The position numbers were made by a program, and so were the translations under genes. A stretch of 64,000 nucleotides of DNA from Bettongia penicillata ogilbyi (taxonomy: Eukaryota > Chordata > Mammalia > Diprotodontia > Potoroidae), in assembly GCA_023548195.1 (NCBI GenBank), contig JAJHZJ010000335.1:7139677-7203676 (forward strand). The letters are read 5' to 3'. Of this stretch, positions 32,785 to 44,015 are shown in pieces (positions within the stretch are counted from its first letter, which is position 1; each line of letters starts with the position of its first letter). The notes beneath the pieces are model-generated. The model saw nothing but the letters and a program-made list of their open reading frames with translations. It was not told where the DNA came from and searched no databases.

Positions 32785-33035
32785 CAAATAATAATATTAA
32801 TGATAGCTACATTTATATAGCACTTTAGTTTGCCAAGAGCTCTGCCTAACCTACCTCATTTGAACCTTAGAACTACCCCTTGAGGTCAGGGCTGTGACAT
32901 TTTGAGCCAAGCTTTACAGGTGAAAAAAGGTTCATTAAATGATATATACAAGCTCACCCAGTTATTAAAGATCAGAGGTAAGATTTGAACCCAGACCTCC
33001 CTGACTCCAAGTCTACTGAGCCACACTGCGTCTGA
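32785..33035 (-). mobile_element. CORE-SINE (THER1/MON1-like), near full length
   Basis: 'gctacatttatatagcactt', 'ctacctcatttgaaccttag', 'gcaagctc'-type core and 'tttgaacccagacctccctg' to 'actgagccacactgcg' read as a reversed SINE. Confidence 0.85.
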
Positions 33036-33059
33036 GGATGCCAGAGCTGTGACTCTCAT

Positions 33060-33225
33060 GGGATCCCATGGTTAGGAGATGCTAATGACCTCAAAGGCTA
33101 TCTAGTGAAACCCTCATTTTACAGGCCCACACAGATGAGCCTGGCTCATGTTCACATAGCTAGCAAGTGGCAGAGATATCTTTGAACTCAGATCTTAAGG
33201 CTCTTTTCAAACCTTTCCAAGGTCA
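33060..33225 (-). mobile_element. MIR-like SINE
   Basis: 'gaaaccctcattttacaggc', 'catagctagcaagtggcaga' and 'gaactcagatcttaaggctc' are reversed SINE landmarks. Confidence 0.7.
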
Positions 33226-33339
33226 AACATTAATTATTCCCCAACATGATAGCAATTGTACTGTTAGGGACCATTAAGAAATATTTAGTGACGAAAGGCA
33301 GGAATTCTGTAACGGTTTTAAATACATTTCCAATTCATT

Positions 33340-33680
33340 CATCACAATCCTAGCTATAGGCATTTAACTTAGCCTTTCTCAGCAATGTAACAATCCAAGA
33401 CAATCCCCAAGGACGAATGATGAAGCATCCTCTCCACCTCCAGACAAAGAACTGATCTTGACTGAGTACAGACCAGAGCATGCTGCTTTTCACTTTCTTT
33501 CTCTCATTCTTTTTCTTGGATTCGAGTCTTCTTGTAGAAAATGACTAATGTGGAAATGTTTTTCATGATTGCCCAGGTATAATCTGTATCTGATTGCTTG
33601 CCATTTCAGGGAGGGAGGAAAGAAAAAGAGGACTAGAATATGGAACTCAAAACTTTAAATACAAATGTTTTAAAAAATGA
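33340..33680 (+). mobile_element. Old L1 3' UTR
   Basis: 'ctccacctccagacaaagaa', 'atgtttttcatgattgccca', 'tcagggagggaggaaagaaa' (polypurine tract) and 'aatatggaactcaaaacttt' are in marsupial L1 3' UTR order. Confidence 0.7.
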
Positions 33681-33740
33681 ATGCCTGGCTTGCAAGTGTT
33701 ATTTCGTGAACCTATACAAAGTGCGCTTGCTTATTTGTTG

Positions 33741-33990
33741 GGCTATTGTTGGACTGTTTTCAGTCATGTCTAATGCTTTGTGACCCCATTTGGCGTTTTC
33801 CTGGCTAAGACACTGGGTTATTTGCCATTTTCTTCTCTCGCTTATTTTGTAGAAATTGAGGCAAACAGGGAGAAATGATTTGCCAAAGGATCACATAGCT
33901 AAGAGGTGTCAGAGATTGGGTTTAATCTTAGGAACAGGAATCTTCCTGACCCCAGACCAGATACTCTATCCACTGGGCCACCTAGCTGCC
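33741..33990 (-). mobile_element. MAR1-type CORE-SINE
   Basis: Reversed MAR1: 'ctttgtgaccccatttggcg', 'tgccattttcttctctcgct', core, and head ending 'tccactgggccacctagctg'. Confidence 0.88.
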
Positions 33991-34035
33991 TTTATTTATT
34001 ATATCAAGCATTTAAAAGCTAGGGGGTAAGGTTGC

Positions 34036-34244
34036 GTTGGAGCCAGTTCTTAAATTTTCAGCATCAACATTTACATCTCAGAAATTAGCAAGAACTACAA
34101 ATTACTTCTTGGTGTATTGTTTGGTTGATTATCTAGACTTGAGAAAGTAAGGAAAAAAATGTTTATAATGAAACTTAAACTTAAGTGTATCAAGCACACT
34201 CGCCACCCCAGTCTAGCCGATTGTTAAATATTTATCACCTCACC
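34036..34244. repeat. Dispersed repeat of unknown class, copy 1
   Basis: Shares ordered landmarks with 54,809-55,042: 'taaattttcag', 'cagaaattagcaag', 'ctacaaat', 'ttgttt/ttggttgatt', 'attgttaaatattta'. Both copies start near 'ttggagccagtt/ctggagtcagct'. Confidence 0.7.
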
Positions 34245-34489
34245 AGTGAAGGCTGCATGAAATAATCTATTGTCCCACTCCAGAGTTCAAAACACACACG
34301 TGCACATATATACACAAGCTCCAGAGCACGTGGCTGTAAATAGTGGAATCTGTGCCAACAGGAAATCCTCATGGCTCCCTGGGGAGGTGCCACCGGGATT
34401 GTGGGAGAGGCAGTACCAAACCCATTGGAATCTCTGAAAATAGTAAAAGGGCATGGGTGACAGGAATGGAAGGCAGAGGATCAGGCCTG

Positions 34490-34755
34490 GTGAGTTTAGA
34501 TGAAAGTCCTGGAATCTGTGTATGTCAGGGCTGGGAGGGACTTTGGAATACAGAACGTAAAATATGAGTGCTAAAAGCAACCCTGGAAATGTAGAAAATA
34601 GAAAATCAGAGCTGGAAGGGACCTTAGTAAACAGAACAGAGAATATCAGAGATGGAAAGGATCTGCGTATACAACTCGAAATGTCAGCATCCTAAAGAAT
34701 CTCAGAACATTCAGCATAGAATGTTACAGTTGGAAGGGACCTAGACAGGATGAAG
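34490..34755 (+). repeat. Array of the ~38-bp SINE-tail-like motif
   Basis: About six or seven diverged units, best at 34,600 ('aaaatcagagctggaaggga') and 34,715 ('gaatgttacagttggaaggg'). Confidence 0.75.
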
Positions 34756-35114
34756 CCTGCCTTGGGGTGGGGAGGGACTTTCTGAGCCAGCTATTTTAAA
34801 AAATTATTGTTGATAAATAAGTCCTGAGCTCTGTTTGTTTCTACCTTGCTAGAGAAACATGAGGGCTGTTAGCACCCTTTAAATTTCTGCATCCTGTTCA
34901 GAAGTTCCAGTTGTCCATCCTAGCTAAAACTCTACTTCCAGGGGTGGTTTGATACAAAGTTGCATCAGTTTGAGCTTGTGTTCACCACTTTCATTTGAAT
35001 ATGCTCTGATGCTCCATCCACACATACCTGTCTTATCTGTCAGCAGAGACTGTGAAGTTCCTCAAAAAGCAGGATCCCCTCCTCCACTCCCACCCCATAA
35101 TCTTTGAGGGGAGA
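34756..35114. other. Unassigned non-coding sequence
   Basis: Nothing recognised. Confidence 0.4.
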
Positions 35115-35560
35115 CGGCATAGCATAGATAGATGAGCACTAGACCAGGAGAGAGACACAGTCTATCTCTGATACTCATTAGCTGCATGACTTTGGACAGG
35201 TCATTTATCCCCATCTGATTTTGTGTATGTGTGGTGTATACATATATAAATATAATAAGTAAATAAAAAAATAAAATATATAAATAAATATATACATATA
35301 AATATAGTATGTGTGTGTATGTATATCCATATAATACAATAGTTATATATTTATTATATTTATATGTATTTATGTGTACATATATCTATGTGTGTGCATA
35401 CGCATTTATTATATAGGTATATAGGTATATGTATATGTTGTGTATATGTGTGTATGTATATATGTATATGTGTGTGTGTGTGTGTGTGTGTAATTGGTTC
35501 AGGTGATCTCCAAAGTCTAAAGTCCCTTGCAGTTCTGACCTTGAGACCTTGAGAGGCAAT
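35115..35560 (+). mobile_element. CORE-SINE split by an expanded TA/TG tract
   Basis: SINE head and core at 35,115-35,215 ('agcatagatagatgagcact', 'aggtcatttatccccatctg'), then 275 bp of TA/TG/TAAA simple sequence (35,218-35,492), then the SINE tail 'caggtgatctccaaagtcta'. Confidence 0.75.
35218..35492 (+). repeat. Compound TA/TG microsatellite
   Basis: Alternating TATATA, TGTGTA and AATAAATA segments ending in a pure (TG) run at 35,467-35,491. Confidence 0.95.
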
Positions 35561-35619
35561 ATGGTGGCAGTAATGCCAGTAGCAGTTCTTAATTATTTAG
35601 TGCTTTGAAATATATAGGG

Positions 35620-35790
35620 AGCTCTTATTTTTGGAGTCAGGAGAGATCTGGGTCCAAATTTTGCCTCTGTCATTTACTAGCTATGTAAGCAACACTCACT
35701 CAACCCCTAAGTGTCAATTTCCTTATTAGTAAATTGGGGTGGAAATACTTGTGGTGCCTCCTAGAGGCTCAGAGCACTATGAGAAACAAA
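35620..35790 (+). mobile_element. CORE-SINE
   Basis: 'gagagatctgggtccaaatt', 'gtcatttactagctatgtaa' and 'tcaatttccttattagtaaa' in order. Confidence 0.75.
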
Positions 35791-36324
35791 CAAAAACTTT
35801 GTCCACCTTCAAGGTGACATCCATGTTACCTATTATTTGTTTGAGGTCCAACGTGCCCAAGGGCTTTCCAGCCCTGACATTCCATGTCCTTTGTTTTCTG
35901 ATTCTTCTACCTGGGAGATGTATGTAAAATATCATATTGGGGCTAAAAAAAATCAGTGTAGGAAATGGAAAGGCTGGCTAGACAATAGTTTATGTGAAAA
36001 ACAGGGACTTCATTCAATTTCAGATTCTATGTTTCCTGCCTTCCTTCTCCTTGTAACTCGATAATTCTTCAACCTCTCTTTCCCGGATATTCAGTGTCTT
36101 CCCCATTTGGAAGTATCTGAAAAATTCATTCAAAAAACATTAAGGGGTTTTGATGATCTCTTCCAGAATGTTTGCATCTTCAAAGAAGCTCACAGGAAAA
36201 AGACAAATTTTGAAGTCAAAGGAATAAGTCTCCAGTGGCAGAATTTGGGCATTAGTAGAGCAATTACAGAATCACAGAATATTAGAGTCATAAGGGACCT
36301 TAGGATCACTTGGAAGAAATAAAA
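35791..36324. other. Unassigned non-coding sequence
   Basis: 36,260-36,315 has a single SINE-tail-like motif ('cagaatattagagtcataag'). The 71-aa ORF at 36,107-36,322 has no recognised domain. Confidence 0.4.
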
Positions 36325-36490
36325 CATTTTTAGTTTCTACTCTGGACTCTGCTCCTAGCTCACTTGGTGACCCTGGGTTTACCAATTCCCCCATCTAGAA
36401 CCAAAATTTGTTCCTCTATAAAAATGACATTATTAGAAAAGATGTTTTCTAAGGTTCCTTCTAGCTCTGACATTGAAATGTTCTTTCTAT
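36325..36490 (+). mobile_element. MIR-like CORE-SINE
   Basis: 'ctcacttggtgaccctgggt' and tail 'aaggttccttctagctctga' in order. Confidence 0.7.
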
Positions 36491-36569
36491 AAAAATCAAT
36501 TTTTACAGATCTTCTGTTTTTTACATCACTTGCCTTTCCTTCTCTATCCCCCTTCTCCAGTCTCCCTCC

Positions 36570-36685
36570 CAGAGAGTCATCCCCTCAGTTTACAGATGAG
36601 GAAACCAAAGGCAAGTGACTTTCGCAAGGTAATACAACCCCCACTCTTCAGTGCCAGTCCTCAGGTCTCCTGGCTCCAAGTCTGG
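36570..36685 (-). mobile_element. CORE-SINE fragment
   Basis: 'cctcagtttacagatgagga', 'gcaagtgactttcgcaaggt' and 'tctcctggctccaagtctgg' are reversed landmarks. Confidence 0.7.
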
Positions 36686-37489
36686 TGCTCAGATAGATAT
36701 CTTGAGGAGAAACACAGAAGTGATGGTCTCAGTGTCAGCTGAGGTGAAAGTCTGTGTGTCCTTTCTGCGGAAACGTTTCCCAGCCAGCGTCGTTTGAGGT
36801 CTTCAGTACAATCAAGGGAAGAGGAAAAGGCAGAGTCTGGGAAGGTCACAACTATGTCCCAGCTGGGGAAGGAGACTAGGCCTGTCTGTCTGAGGGAAGG
36901 AGGAAGCCTCCGCATCCCCATCTTCCCCCTCTTCCCTTAGTACTGATATGGCTGGGTAAGTGACAAAGTCAGGGATCCCAGATCAGTTACATTGGGGGAG
37001 ATGGGAAGAAACACTTACTCATCTATCCATTCACTTCATTCTTTCCATAATCATCTATTAAACACTTACCGTATACTGTACCCTGTGCCAATCTTCCATT
37101 TTGGCTAGGGGATTGAGAGAAAGGGTGCCCATAGAGGGTGATGGGGAGGGGAGAAGAAAGGGGGCATTCTCCCCCCTTACCAGGAGTAGAGTGAGAGGAT
37201 GAGGAGGAATAGGGTAAGGAAAAAATAAAAATAAAAGAAACAAAGAGGGTCATTGAGGCCCAGAAGAGAACAAGAAAGACCAGAAAAAAGCCTGGACCAA
37301 CCAGATAGTGTTGAAAGCTACAGGGTAAACTTACTATAGCCTTTAGTGTTGTAGAGACCTACAGTCCACATAAAATCCTATTTTTTTCTCTTTGACAATG
37401 TCTATGGAAATGTCTGTTTTATTTGATGTTTGTTAGTTCAGAATCCAAAAAAAGAAAGGGTTAAGCAAGAAATCAAGAGAACTGAAGTG
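36686..37489. other. Unassigned non-coding sequence
   Basis: 37,035-37,100 is a dispersed-repeat head remnant ('attaaacacttaccgtatac'). 37,395-37,460 resembles an L1 terminus ('tctatggaaatgtctgtttt'). The rest shows nothing. Confidence 0.4.
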
Positions 37490-38185
37490 TCAAGAAATTT
37501 AGGTCAGAGGTTCCATTCTGCGGCTTGGAGACGTGGGAGACTTCAGGCAAATCACTGAACTTTGCTCAACCTTGCTTTTCCCTCTGTAAAATGGGAATAG
37601 CAATTCTGACACTAACAGGAGATTTCATGTGAAAAGAAGACTAGGCAATATCAAGGGCAGCACGTTTAGACCCTCGTAAAGTGGGAAACCTAATGATGTG
37701 GAGATTTGGATTCAAATCTCAGCTCTGTTACTATGGCAATACTAATAACAATCATAGTTAGCTTTTATATATTACCTGCAATACATTAGGCACTGTGGTA
37801 AATGTTTGACAAATATTATCTCATTTGATTGTTGTAACAGCCCTGAGAAGTAGGCACTATTTTTATCCCCATTTTACAGTTGAGGAAACTGAGTCAAACA
37901 GAATTTAAATGTCTCGCCCAAATTTACACAGATAGTAGGTATCTGCAGTCAGATTTGAATTCAGTTCTTCCTAATTCCAGGACCAGTGCTCTCTCCACTG
38001 TGTCACCTAGCTGCCTGTCTTACCTTGACCATGTTTGCTTTACCTCTCTGGTCCTCATGTTCTCATCTATGAAATGATAGGGTTATATTGGATGGACAAT
38101 AAGTCTCTCTAATGAGATAATGTTTGTAAAATTCTTAGCACAGTGCCTAAAATATAGTAGGTGCTTAAAAAATGCTTATCCTGTC
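37490..38185 (+). mobile_element. CORE-SINEs: one complete pair split by an inverted SINE
   Basis: 37,495-37,690 is a forward SINE ('gctcaaccttgcttttccct', 'ctgtaaaatgggaatagcaa'). A second forward SINE begins at ~37,690 ('tggattcaaatctcagctct'), is broken at ~37,733 and resumes at ~38,030 ('cctctctggtcctcatgttc' to 'cacagtgcctaaaatatagt'). Confidence 0.8.
37735..38020 (-). mobile_element. CORE-SINE, full length, inserted into another SINE
   Basis: Reversed: 'aggcactgtggtaaatgttt', 'ctcatttgattgttgtaaca', 'ccattttacagttgaggaaa', ending 'ctctccactgtgtcacctag'. Confidence 0.88.
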
Positions 38186-38229
38186 CCTTTCTCTATGTTT
38201 CCTTTTGACTCTAACTCTGATATAAATCA

Positions 38230-38868
38230 AAGCTCCCTGAACAAATTGTGATTTATCAATGTGTGTGGTTAGACTAGCCAAAGAAGGGTCAGTCTGAGGA
38301 GCATACATGTTTGGTAATCCTCCTCCTGGAAGGCCCTGAGGATGGAGAATGGAGAAGCCTAGGCTTCCACTTAAGACTATGCACGATCATTATTCTGTGA
38401 TAGTTTCTGATCTGCTTACCACCAAGAAAAGGGTTTTGAGCCGGCACTGCGCATGCATACAAAAGGTGTAAAAGACCGAGCCTTGGTCTCTTTCCTACCT
38501 GGCTGTGTTCCGGTGAGGAGGCAGTAACTACCGTAAGTCTCTGGGTAGAGTGGCCCATTCCCCACCCAGGTCCACATGCAGCCACGAACTCATACTCCTC
38601 AACTGCTGTTTGTGTCTCTGTTACCTCTATCCTTGACTTAGGTGAAGGGATGCTAGAGACAGAATTGACAAGGCTGTAACCTTGTGAGCTTTGAAAGGTC
38701 AGGAGAACAGGGAAAGGGGGGGATGACTGAGAGTTGGAGTCCCTGCCAGAGTTTGAGATCAGTTAAGCCCAGTGAGGAGCAAAGTCTTTGGCATCCAGCC
38801 TAGCTGTGAATCAGAACCGGTGGCAGTGGCTGGGATACAGGTTTCTGTAAGTAAGGAAGCCACTGGAT
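38230..38868 (+). mobile_element. Possible LTR remnant (endogenous retrovirus-like)
   Basis: A block without known SINE/LINE text, richer in CpG than its flanks. It contains 'gcactgcgcatgcatacaaa' (possible promoter element), a leader-like stretch to ~38,620, and near its right end 'accggtggcagtggctggga', which resembles sequence just after LTRs in some mammalian endogenous retroviruses. Ends and target duplications could not be fixed and no retroviral coding sequence is seen. Confidence 0.25.
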
Positions 38869-38869
38869 T

Positions 38870-38938
38870 CTTTTTCCTATTTGTATTCTAGGTGCTTTGC
38901 ACATAGCAGACACTTAATACATGCTTTGTTCATCCATA
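38870..38938 (+). mobile_element. LINE L2 3' end
   Basis: 'attctaggtgctttgcacat' and 'cacttaatacatgctttgtt'. Confidence 0.7.
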
Positions 38939-38942
38939 GGCT

Positions 38943-39182
38943 ATTCAGTTAGCATTTATATAACACTTTAAGATTTGCAAAGCACTTTACAAACATCACA
39001 TTTGATCCTTATAACAGCCCTAGGAAGTACAGTTATTATTATCTTCACTTTAAACTGAGACATGAAAGGTTAAGTGACTTACCCAGAGTCACTGGGTATT
39101 AAGGGTCTGAGTCTGGATTTGAGAGCACGTGTTTCCAAGTCCATGTTCAGTGTTCTGTTTACTGGGCCACCTAGCTGCTCTC
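38943..39182 (-). mobile_element. CORE-SINE, near full length
   Basis: 'tagcatttatataacacttt', 'aaagcactttacaaacatca', 'gttaagtgacttacccagag' and 'actgggccacctagctgctc' are the reversed consensus. Confidence 0.88.
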
Positions 39183-39569
39183 AGAAGGGACGCTTGGTCA
39201 CGTGAACGCTTTGGAGCTACTCTTTTAATCTTGTACCCACTGTCCCCTGGCACCAACGTGGGAGAAGATGGAGTGGATCTCTGGATTGGTGGTGAGGGGG
39301 TGTGCGTGTACTTTTGCTTTTCTTTGTAAAACCTGATATTAATAGGTTAAATTAATAGATTAAATCCCATTGGGGTGCTGTCTGGTTGTTTGATGATATA
39401 AGGGAGATATTAGCTAACTGACATCGAGGCTAACACTCTGGAATGGGGGTTTGAACTGATAACATTAGAGACAGAACAATTCCAACACTTCTGGGGGCAT
39501 CCCTAGAACTCTAGAGGGAAGCATAGACTTTCTCTGGCATCTGCATTGTGAAGGACAGGAGGAGTTGGA
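39183..39569. other. Unassigned non-coding sequence
   Basis: Nothing recognised; 'ggttaaattaatagattaaa' at ~39,345 is an AT-rich patch. Confidence 0.4.
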
Positions 39570-39965
39570 TAAGGACTTTCTAAATTTAGAAAGGCTCCAA
39601 ATGGAATGAAATATTATTAAGCCAAGAAGTGAGGAAAGAGACAATTTTAGAGAATCCTGGGAAGTATTAACTGATGCAGAATGAAGCGAGCAGAACCCAG
39701 AGAACAATCTGTCCAAAGACGACAAACACTACTGCAAAGAAAGGATTTGAAACATTTAAGAACTCTGACCAATACAATGACCAGCTGTGTCTCTAGAAAG
39801 CCTCTGATGAAGCATGTAACATGCCTCCTGAAAAAGACAATGGATGGAAGGTGCAGAAAGAGGTGGAAATTTTTGGATATGACTTCTGGCTGGATTTGTT
39901 TCGCTTCGATATGCTTTTTGCTATGAGAATTTTGGTTTTCTTTTCTGTTTTTAATTGAGGAGAGG
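39570..39965 (+). mobile_element. Old L1 3' region
   Basis: 'atggaatgaaatattattaa', 'ctgatgcagaatgaagcgag', 'aacatttaagaactctgacc', 'ctctgatgaagcatgtaaca' and 'atggaaggtgcagaaagagg' are in marsupial L1 ORF2-end/3' UTR order. The 81-aa ORF here is a by-product. Confidence 0.8.
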
Positions 39966-39999
39966 AGACTTTAGCAATTCTTTTGGGGATAAAAACCTT

Positions 40000-40235
40000 A
40001 GGAGTTGGATGCTATTTTTTTATTCCCAGTTTAGAGAGGAGGAAACTGAAGTAGATCAAAGCTAATTGACTTGCACAGAGTCACACAGCTAGTAAGTGTC
40101 TGGGGCAGGATTTGAACTCAGGTCTTCCAGACTCCTAGTCAGGGGTTCACTATACACTATCTTTTTCCAGATCTGCCCAGAGGCTCAAATGAGCTAATTT
40201 CACAAATTACTTTGTAACCCAGAAGTGTTATATTG
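40000..40235 (-). mobile_element. CORE-SINE
   Basis: 'agaggaggaaactgaagtag', 'cacacagctagtaagtgtct' and 'tttgaactcaggtcttccag' are reversed landmarks. A forward distal piece follows at 40,170-40,235. Confidence 0.85.
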
Positions 40236-41799
40236 ATGTGCCCCTCCTAGTTAGCATCAGATCCCATGTTTCTGACTCTTAAAAAGATGACAGTCTAATT
40301 AGGGAGACCATCTACAGGAAGACTTGAAAACAGCATTACTGGACACACTTAAGTAATTCAAAATAAGCAAGTATGGAGCTTGGAGGAATGGTCAGAGAGA
40401 GTCAGTGAGCCCTTTCCATTTTCAATTCCATGGCAAAGAAAATCTTTTTGTAAACCCCAAGGAAACCCAGGTATAAGTTACCCAGATGTCCAGAGAAAGT
40501 AGACCAGGAATACTTTGTCCTGTGGTTATAATAGCTACAATAAATCGAGAGGTGGAAGGTAGGGAAGTGAGGGCCCCCATAAGATATCTTCTTAAAACCA
40601 TCTGTTTTCTATATACAGATCAAATATCAATACCTAATATGTTGACATTTGTGAACCTCTGGGGGATTGGATACTGATTGCTGCTTCCAATCTACATGAA
40701 GATTTATCGATGGTAGTTGACTATGAATTTTCCACTTGGTGTTTGTCAATGGACTCCAAACTCTGGTGACAGGAGAAGTCAATAACTCAAGGAGACAGTC
40801 ATTTTTTGCTCCACTTAATTTATTATCAAGGCTGGCAGGTCTTGCTCTGTATGGAAATGCTAATATATTGCCATTTGGACAACCAACTCTAAGAGACAAA
40901 TGTTAGAGGTGGAGAGGATACCACATAGAGAGGTGTAATTTATTTTGACCATTTCTGAGAACTCCTGAAGGGAATCTGGAAGGGAAATCAGAATACAGAG
41001 TTACAAAATCTCAGCATTCACTATCTCCAAATTTCAGAGCTGGAAGGGACCACCAAGGTCATCTGTTTTAAGCCACATCCAATCGGGAACATCCCTCTAC
41101 AACACTGCCCAAGTTTCACTTTAGGAATATGAGGGCAGAGAAAAAAAGAAATATAATAAGCAATTGGTTCTGCTTTCTCTCTGCTGCCTGTCATCATTCT
41201 AGCCACAAGGAGCCACTGGACTTAGGCTGCTTTGGTCTCCCTCTTTCCCTGAAATCAAAATGTAATGCTTAGTGGCTGTCCTCAGTCTTCACCATCAATT
41301 TCAATTTATTCTTAGCTTCTCAACTCTAGGAGCCGTTCTCATTGGACCAAATCATGTCTTTATCCTGCATCCCCAGCCCTTGCTTTTATCTTCTCTGTAT
41401 GTTTCCAAAATTTACCACTGAGTTCCCTAAGCATTCACACTGGTCTCTTTAGACAGCTCCTCTTTTTTTCCTTTGGCTTTTAGTTTTCTGTTTGTGTCTC
41501 CTAAATTCCATTATAGAGTTTCCCATAATTCTTGGACTAATGAACTCTGTAGAATTTTATATGATGTTATTATAACTGATCTTTCTCGGAACCTTTGAAA
41601 ATTTGTTGTCCCCAGATCTAAGAGGGATGCCAACTTCACCTGGCTTTCCTCTCCTTTATCACTCATCTTAAGATAGAGTGGTCACGTAGTCCCACAGCTT
41701 ATATTGTTCCTATCTGGGCATCTGGTTCCTCCTTGGTGGTCAGAATAGTAGTCTCTTCCATAATTTAACTCTTCCTAAGGCACTAGCTGCTCTGCTTTT
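40236..41799. other. Unassigned non-coding sequence
   Basis: 40,270-40,400 faintly resembles the dispersed repeat ('gacagtctaattagggagac'); 41,035-41,055 is one SINE-tail motif ('cagagctggaagggaccacc'). 41,270-41,790 is CT-rich, possibly an old reversed LINE, not named. No gene. Confidence 0.4.
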
Positions 41800-41999
41800 G
41801 GAAGAGAGGGCCCTCTCTGAGTTTTAGTTTCTCCACTGAGGAATCAAGGTAAGATGGGACCAGATACCTGTTCTAAACCCATGATCCCATAATCATGGCC
41901 CTTGGATCCTCAGTTTCTTGTCAAGGACCCAATAATATTTACATGTATTTTCTAGATTCCATCTTGCAGAAATATTTGTCCCCATATGAAGTAGGGTGT

Positions 42000-42990
42000 G
42001 GTCATTGGATTTGGTGAGTTTTAGTAAGCCCTCCCTTACATCCTGGATATGTACACCAGGAAGAAAGCATCTCTCTCTCTCTATCAATGTAAATCAACCT
42101 CAGTGCCTCTCTGCAAAGAGCTACCACCCACCACTCCTTACCTCTTCCTCTTGGCTTCTTCCTCATTTCCAGATGACTGCTAAGGGTACCATACTCCCCA
42201 GTCATCTAGACTCTGGAGCTTGCTGTCATGCCAGCTCCTCACCCCTTTCACCCTTATCCAATCTGTTTCCAAGTCTTGTCAACCTTTTCTTGATGACATC
42301 GCTCAAATATGCTCCCTTCTCTGACATTGCCATCACCTCAGTGCAAGCCCCTACCACCTCATGTCTGCACTGTGACAATAGCCGGCTGGTTGGTCCCCTT
42401 GCCTCAAGTATTTTCCCATTTCAATCCATCCTCTACTCAGACATCAAAGTGATTTTCCTGAAACACAATTCTGACCACATCATCTCCCTATTCAATCAAC
42501 TCCAGTGAATCCTCATCACCTCCAAGATCAAATATAAAAGCCTCTGTTTGATTTTTAAAGCCCTTTAGATCCTACCTCCTTCCTACTGTTCCAGTCTTAT
42601 ACGTTATTCCTGCCTGTCTACTCTGGGATCCAGTGACGTTGACCTCCTTGTTATTCCTCTAATGTAACATGCATGGCACCTTCAGACTCTGGGCATTTTC
42701 ACTGACTGTCCTCCATTCCCACAGTACTCTTCCCTCTCTTCTCTGCCTCCTGGCTTCCTTCACCTAAATTTTTTTCTACAAGAACCCTTTCCCAATCCCC
42801 TCCTAATGCTAACACCTTCCCCCTGAGATTATCTCATTTATCCTGTATCTATCTTGTTTGTGTACAGTTATTTGCATGTTATCTCCCCCATTACACTGTA
42901 AACTCCTTGAGAAAAGGGACTGTCATGCCCAGCACTTAGGACAGTAGCTGGCACACAGCAGGTGCTTAATAAATGCTCATTGACATGACT
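42000..42990 (+). mobile_element. LINE L2, ~1 kb of 3' ORF and 3' UTR
   Basis: The longest L2 copy. Landmarks: 'cttctctgacattgccatca', 'ctgcactgtgacaatagccg', 'caatccatcctctactcaga', 'aaagcctctgtttgattttt', then the 3' UTR 'ccccattacactgtaaactc ... aggtgcttaataaatgctca'. The 170-codon plus-strand frame at 41,996-42,508 lies in this L2 and is not a host gene. Confidence 0.9.
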
Positions 42991-43619
42991 TAGCTTACTG
43001 GATGACCTCTCTCCCAATGGCACCTAGAATTACTTCTCATCCTTTGCAGCATAAACAACTGCTTTCATTCTCTTTGGGTCCAGCTCTCCCTTCAAGGCAA
43101 TGGTATTCTGCTTTTTCCTTAGCTCCTTCTTCCTTCTTTGTAGCACATTCTTTCAGCTACCAGCCTCCTAGCATAGTTCAGGATTACCCTCTGCCTCTTC
43201 AGATCCCTTACTTTTGTTCCTTTTTACCTTAAAGCTGATATTCTTTTATTTCAAAGAATACTTTGTTCTCCTTGAGACTCTGGCAAGATGAGAAGCCCTT
43301 TTGACTTTTCCTCTCGGAGGGAGAACAACCTGCCCCTTTTTCCTGCATAGCTATTACTTGATGCTGGCAGAAACACAAAGGGAGACTCTTTTCTTCAGGC
43401 TATTGCAAACTCTCCTGGCTCTCTGGCCCTCCTGAAGGTCACATCTTTAGGGCTCTCTTGTCTGTCAAGTAACCATGACTGTGACTAACCCTCATGGTTG
43501 TCTAACCTGGAAAACTGCTTGGTGGCCACATCTGTTTACTCTGGTAGTGGGGTTTGGTTTTTGAGTACCCCTAGTGAGATCTTTCCACCTTTTCTCTTGA
43601 AGTGATGTTCGCTTATTTT
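42991..43619. other. Unassigned non-coding sequence
   Basis: CT-rich; no gene or confident repeat. Confidence 0.4.
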
Positions 43620-44015
43620 GCTACCTTTGAATTCCAGAGTTGGATGGGACCTTAGGAAACAGAATGTCAGACCTATGGGGCTTGGCTTTTCAGAACACAG
43701 AAAATCAAAACTAAGAAAGACCTTAGAACTTAAAATGTCAGAGATGAAAATTACTTTAGAACATAGAATGTCAGAGGCAGGGGATGGGGATGGTACTGCT
43801 TAGAACACAGGATGTCAGAGCTAGAAGGGACCTTAGAATGTAGAATGTCATAGAACATAGAATGTTATAGCTGGAAAGGACCTTAAAACATAAAGCATCA
43901 GACCCAGAAGTGATCTTAGAATACTGAATAGTAGAGCTGAGAGGAACCATGAAATGTGGAACATCAAAGTTAAGAGGAAGCTTAGAACTTAGAACATATG
44001 GGGTCTTTCCTAGTC
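43620..44015 (+). repeat. Largest array of the ~38-bp SINE-tail-like motif
   Basis: About ten diverged units: for example 'aggatgtcagagctagaagg' (43,810), 'gaatgttatagctggaaagg' (43,860), 'gaatgtcagaggcagggg' (43,765). Unit spacing varies around 35-45 bp. A further unit or two follow at 44,245-44,305. Confidence 0.8.

Noticed and set aside
41996..42508. 170-codon open frame
   Set aside because: Lies within an L2 LINE 3' region identified by its ordered landmarks and L2 terminus; not a host gene.
43620..44015. CRISPR-like array
   Set aside because: Units are diverged, spacing is irregular and no spacers of constant length exist; eukaryotic repeats surround it.
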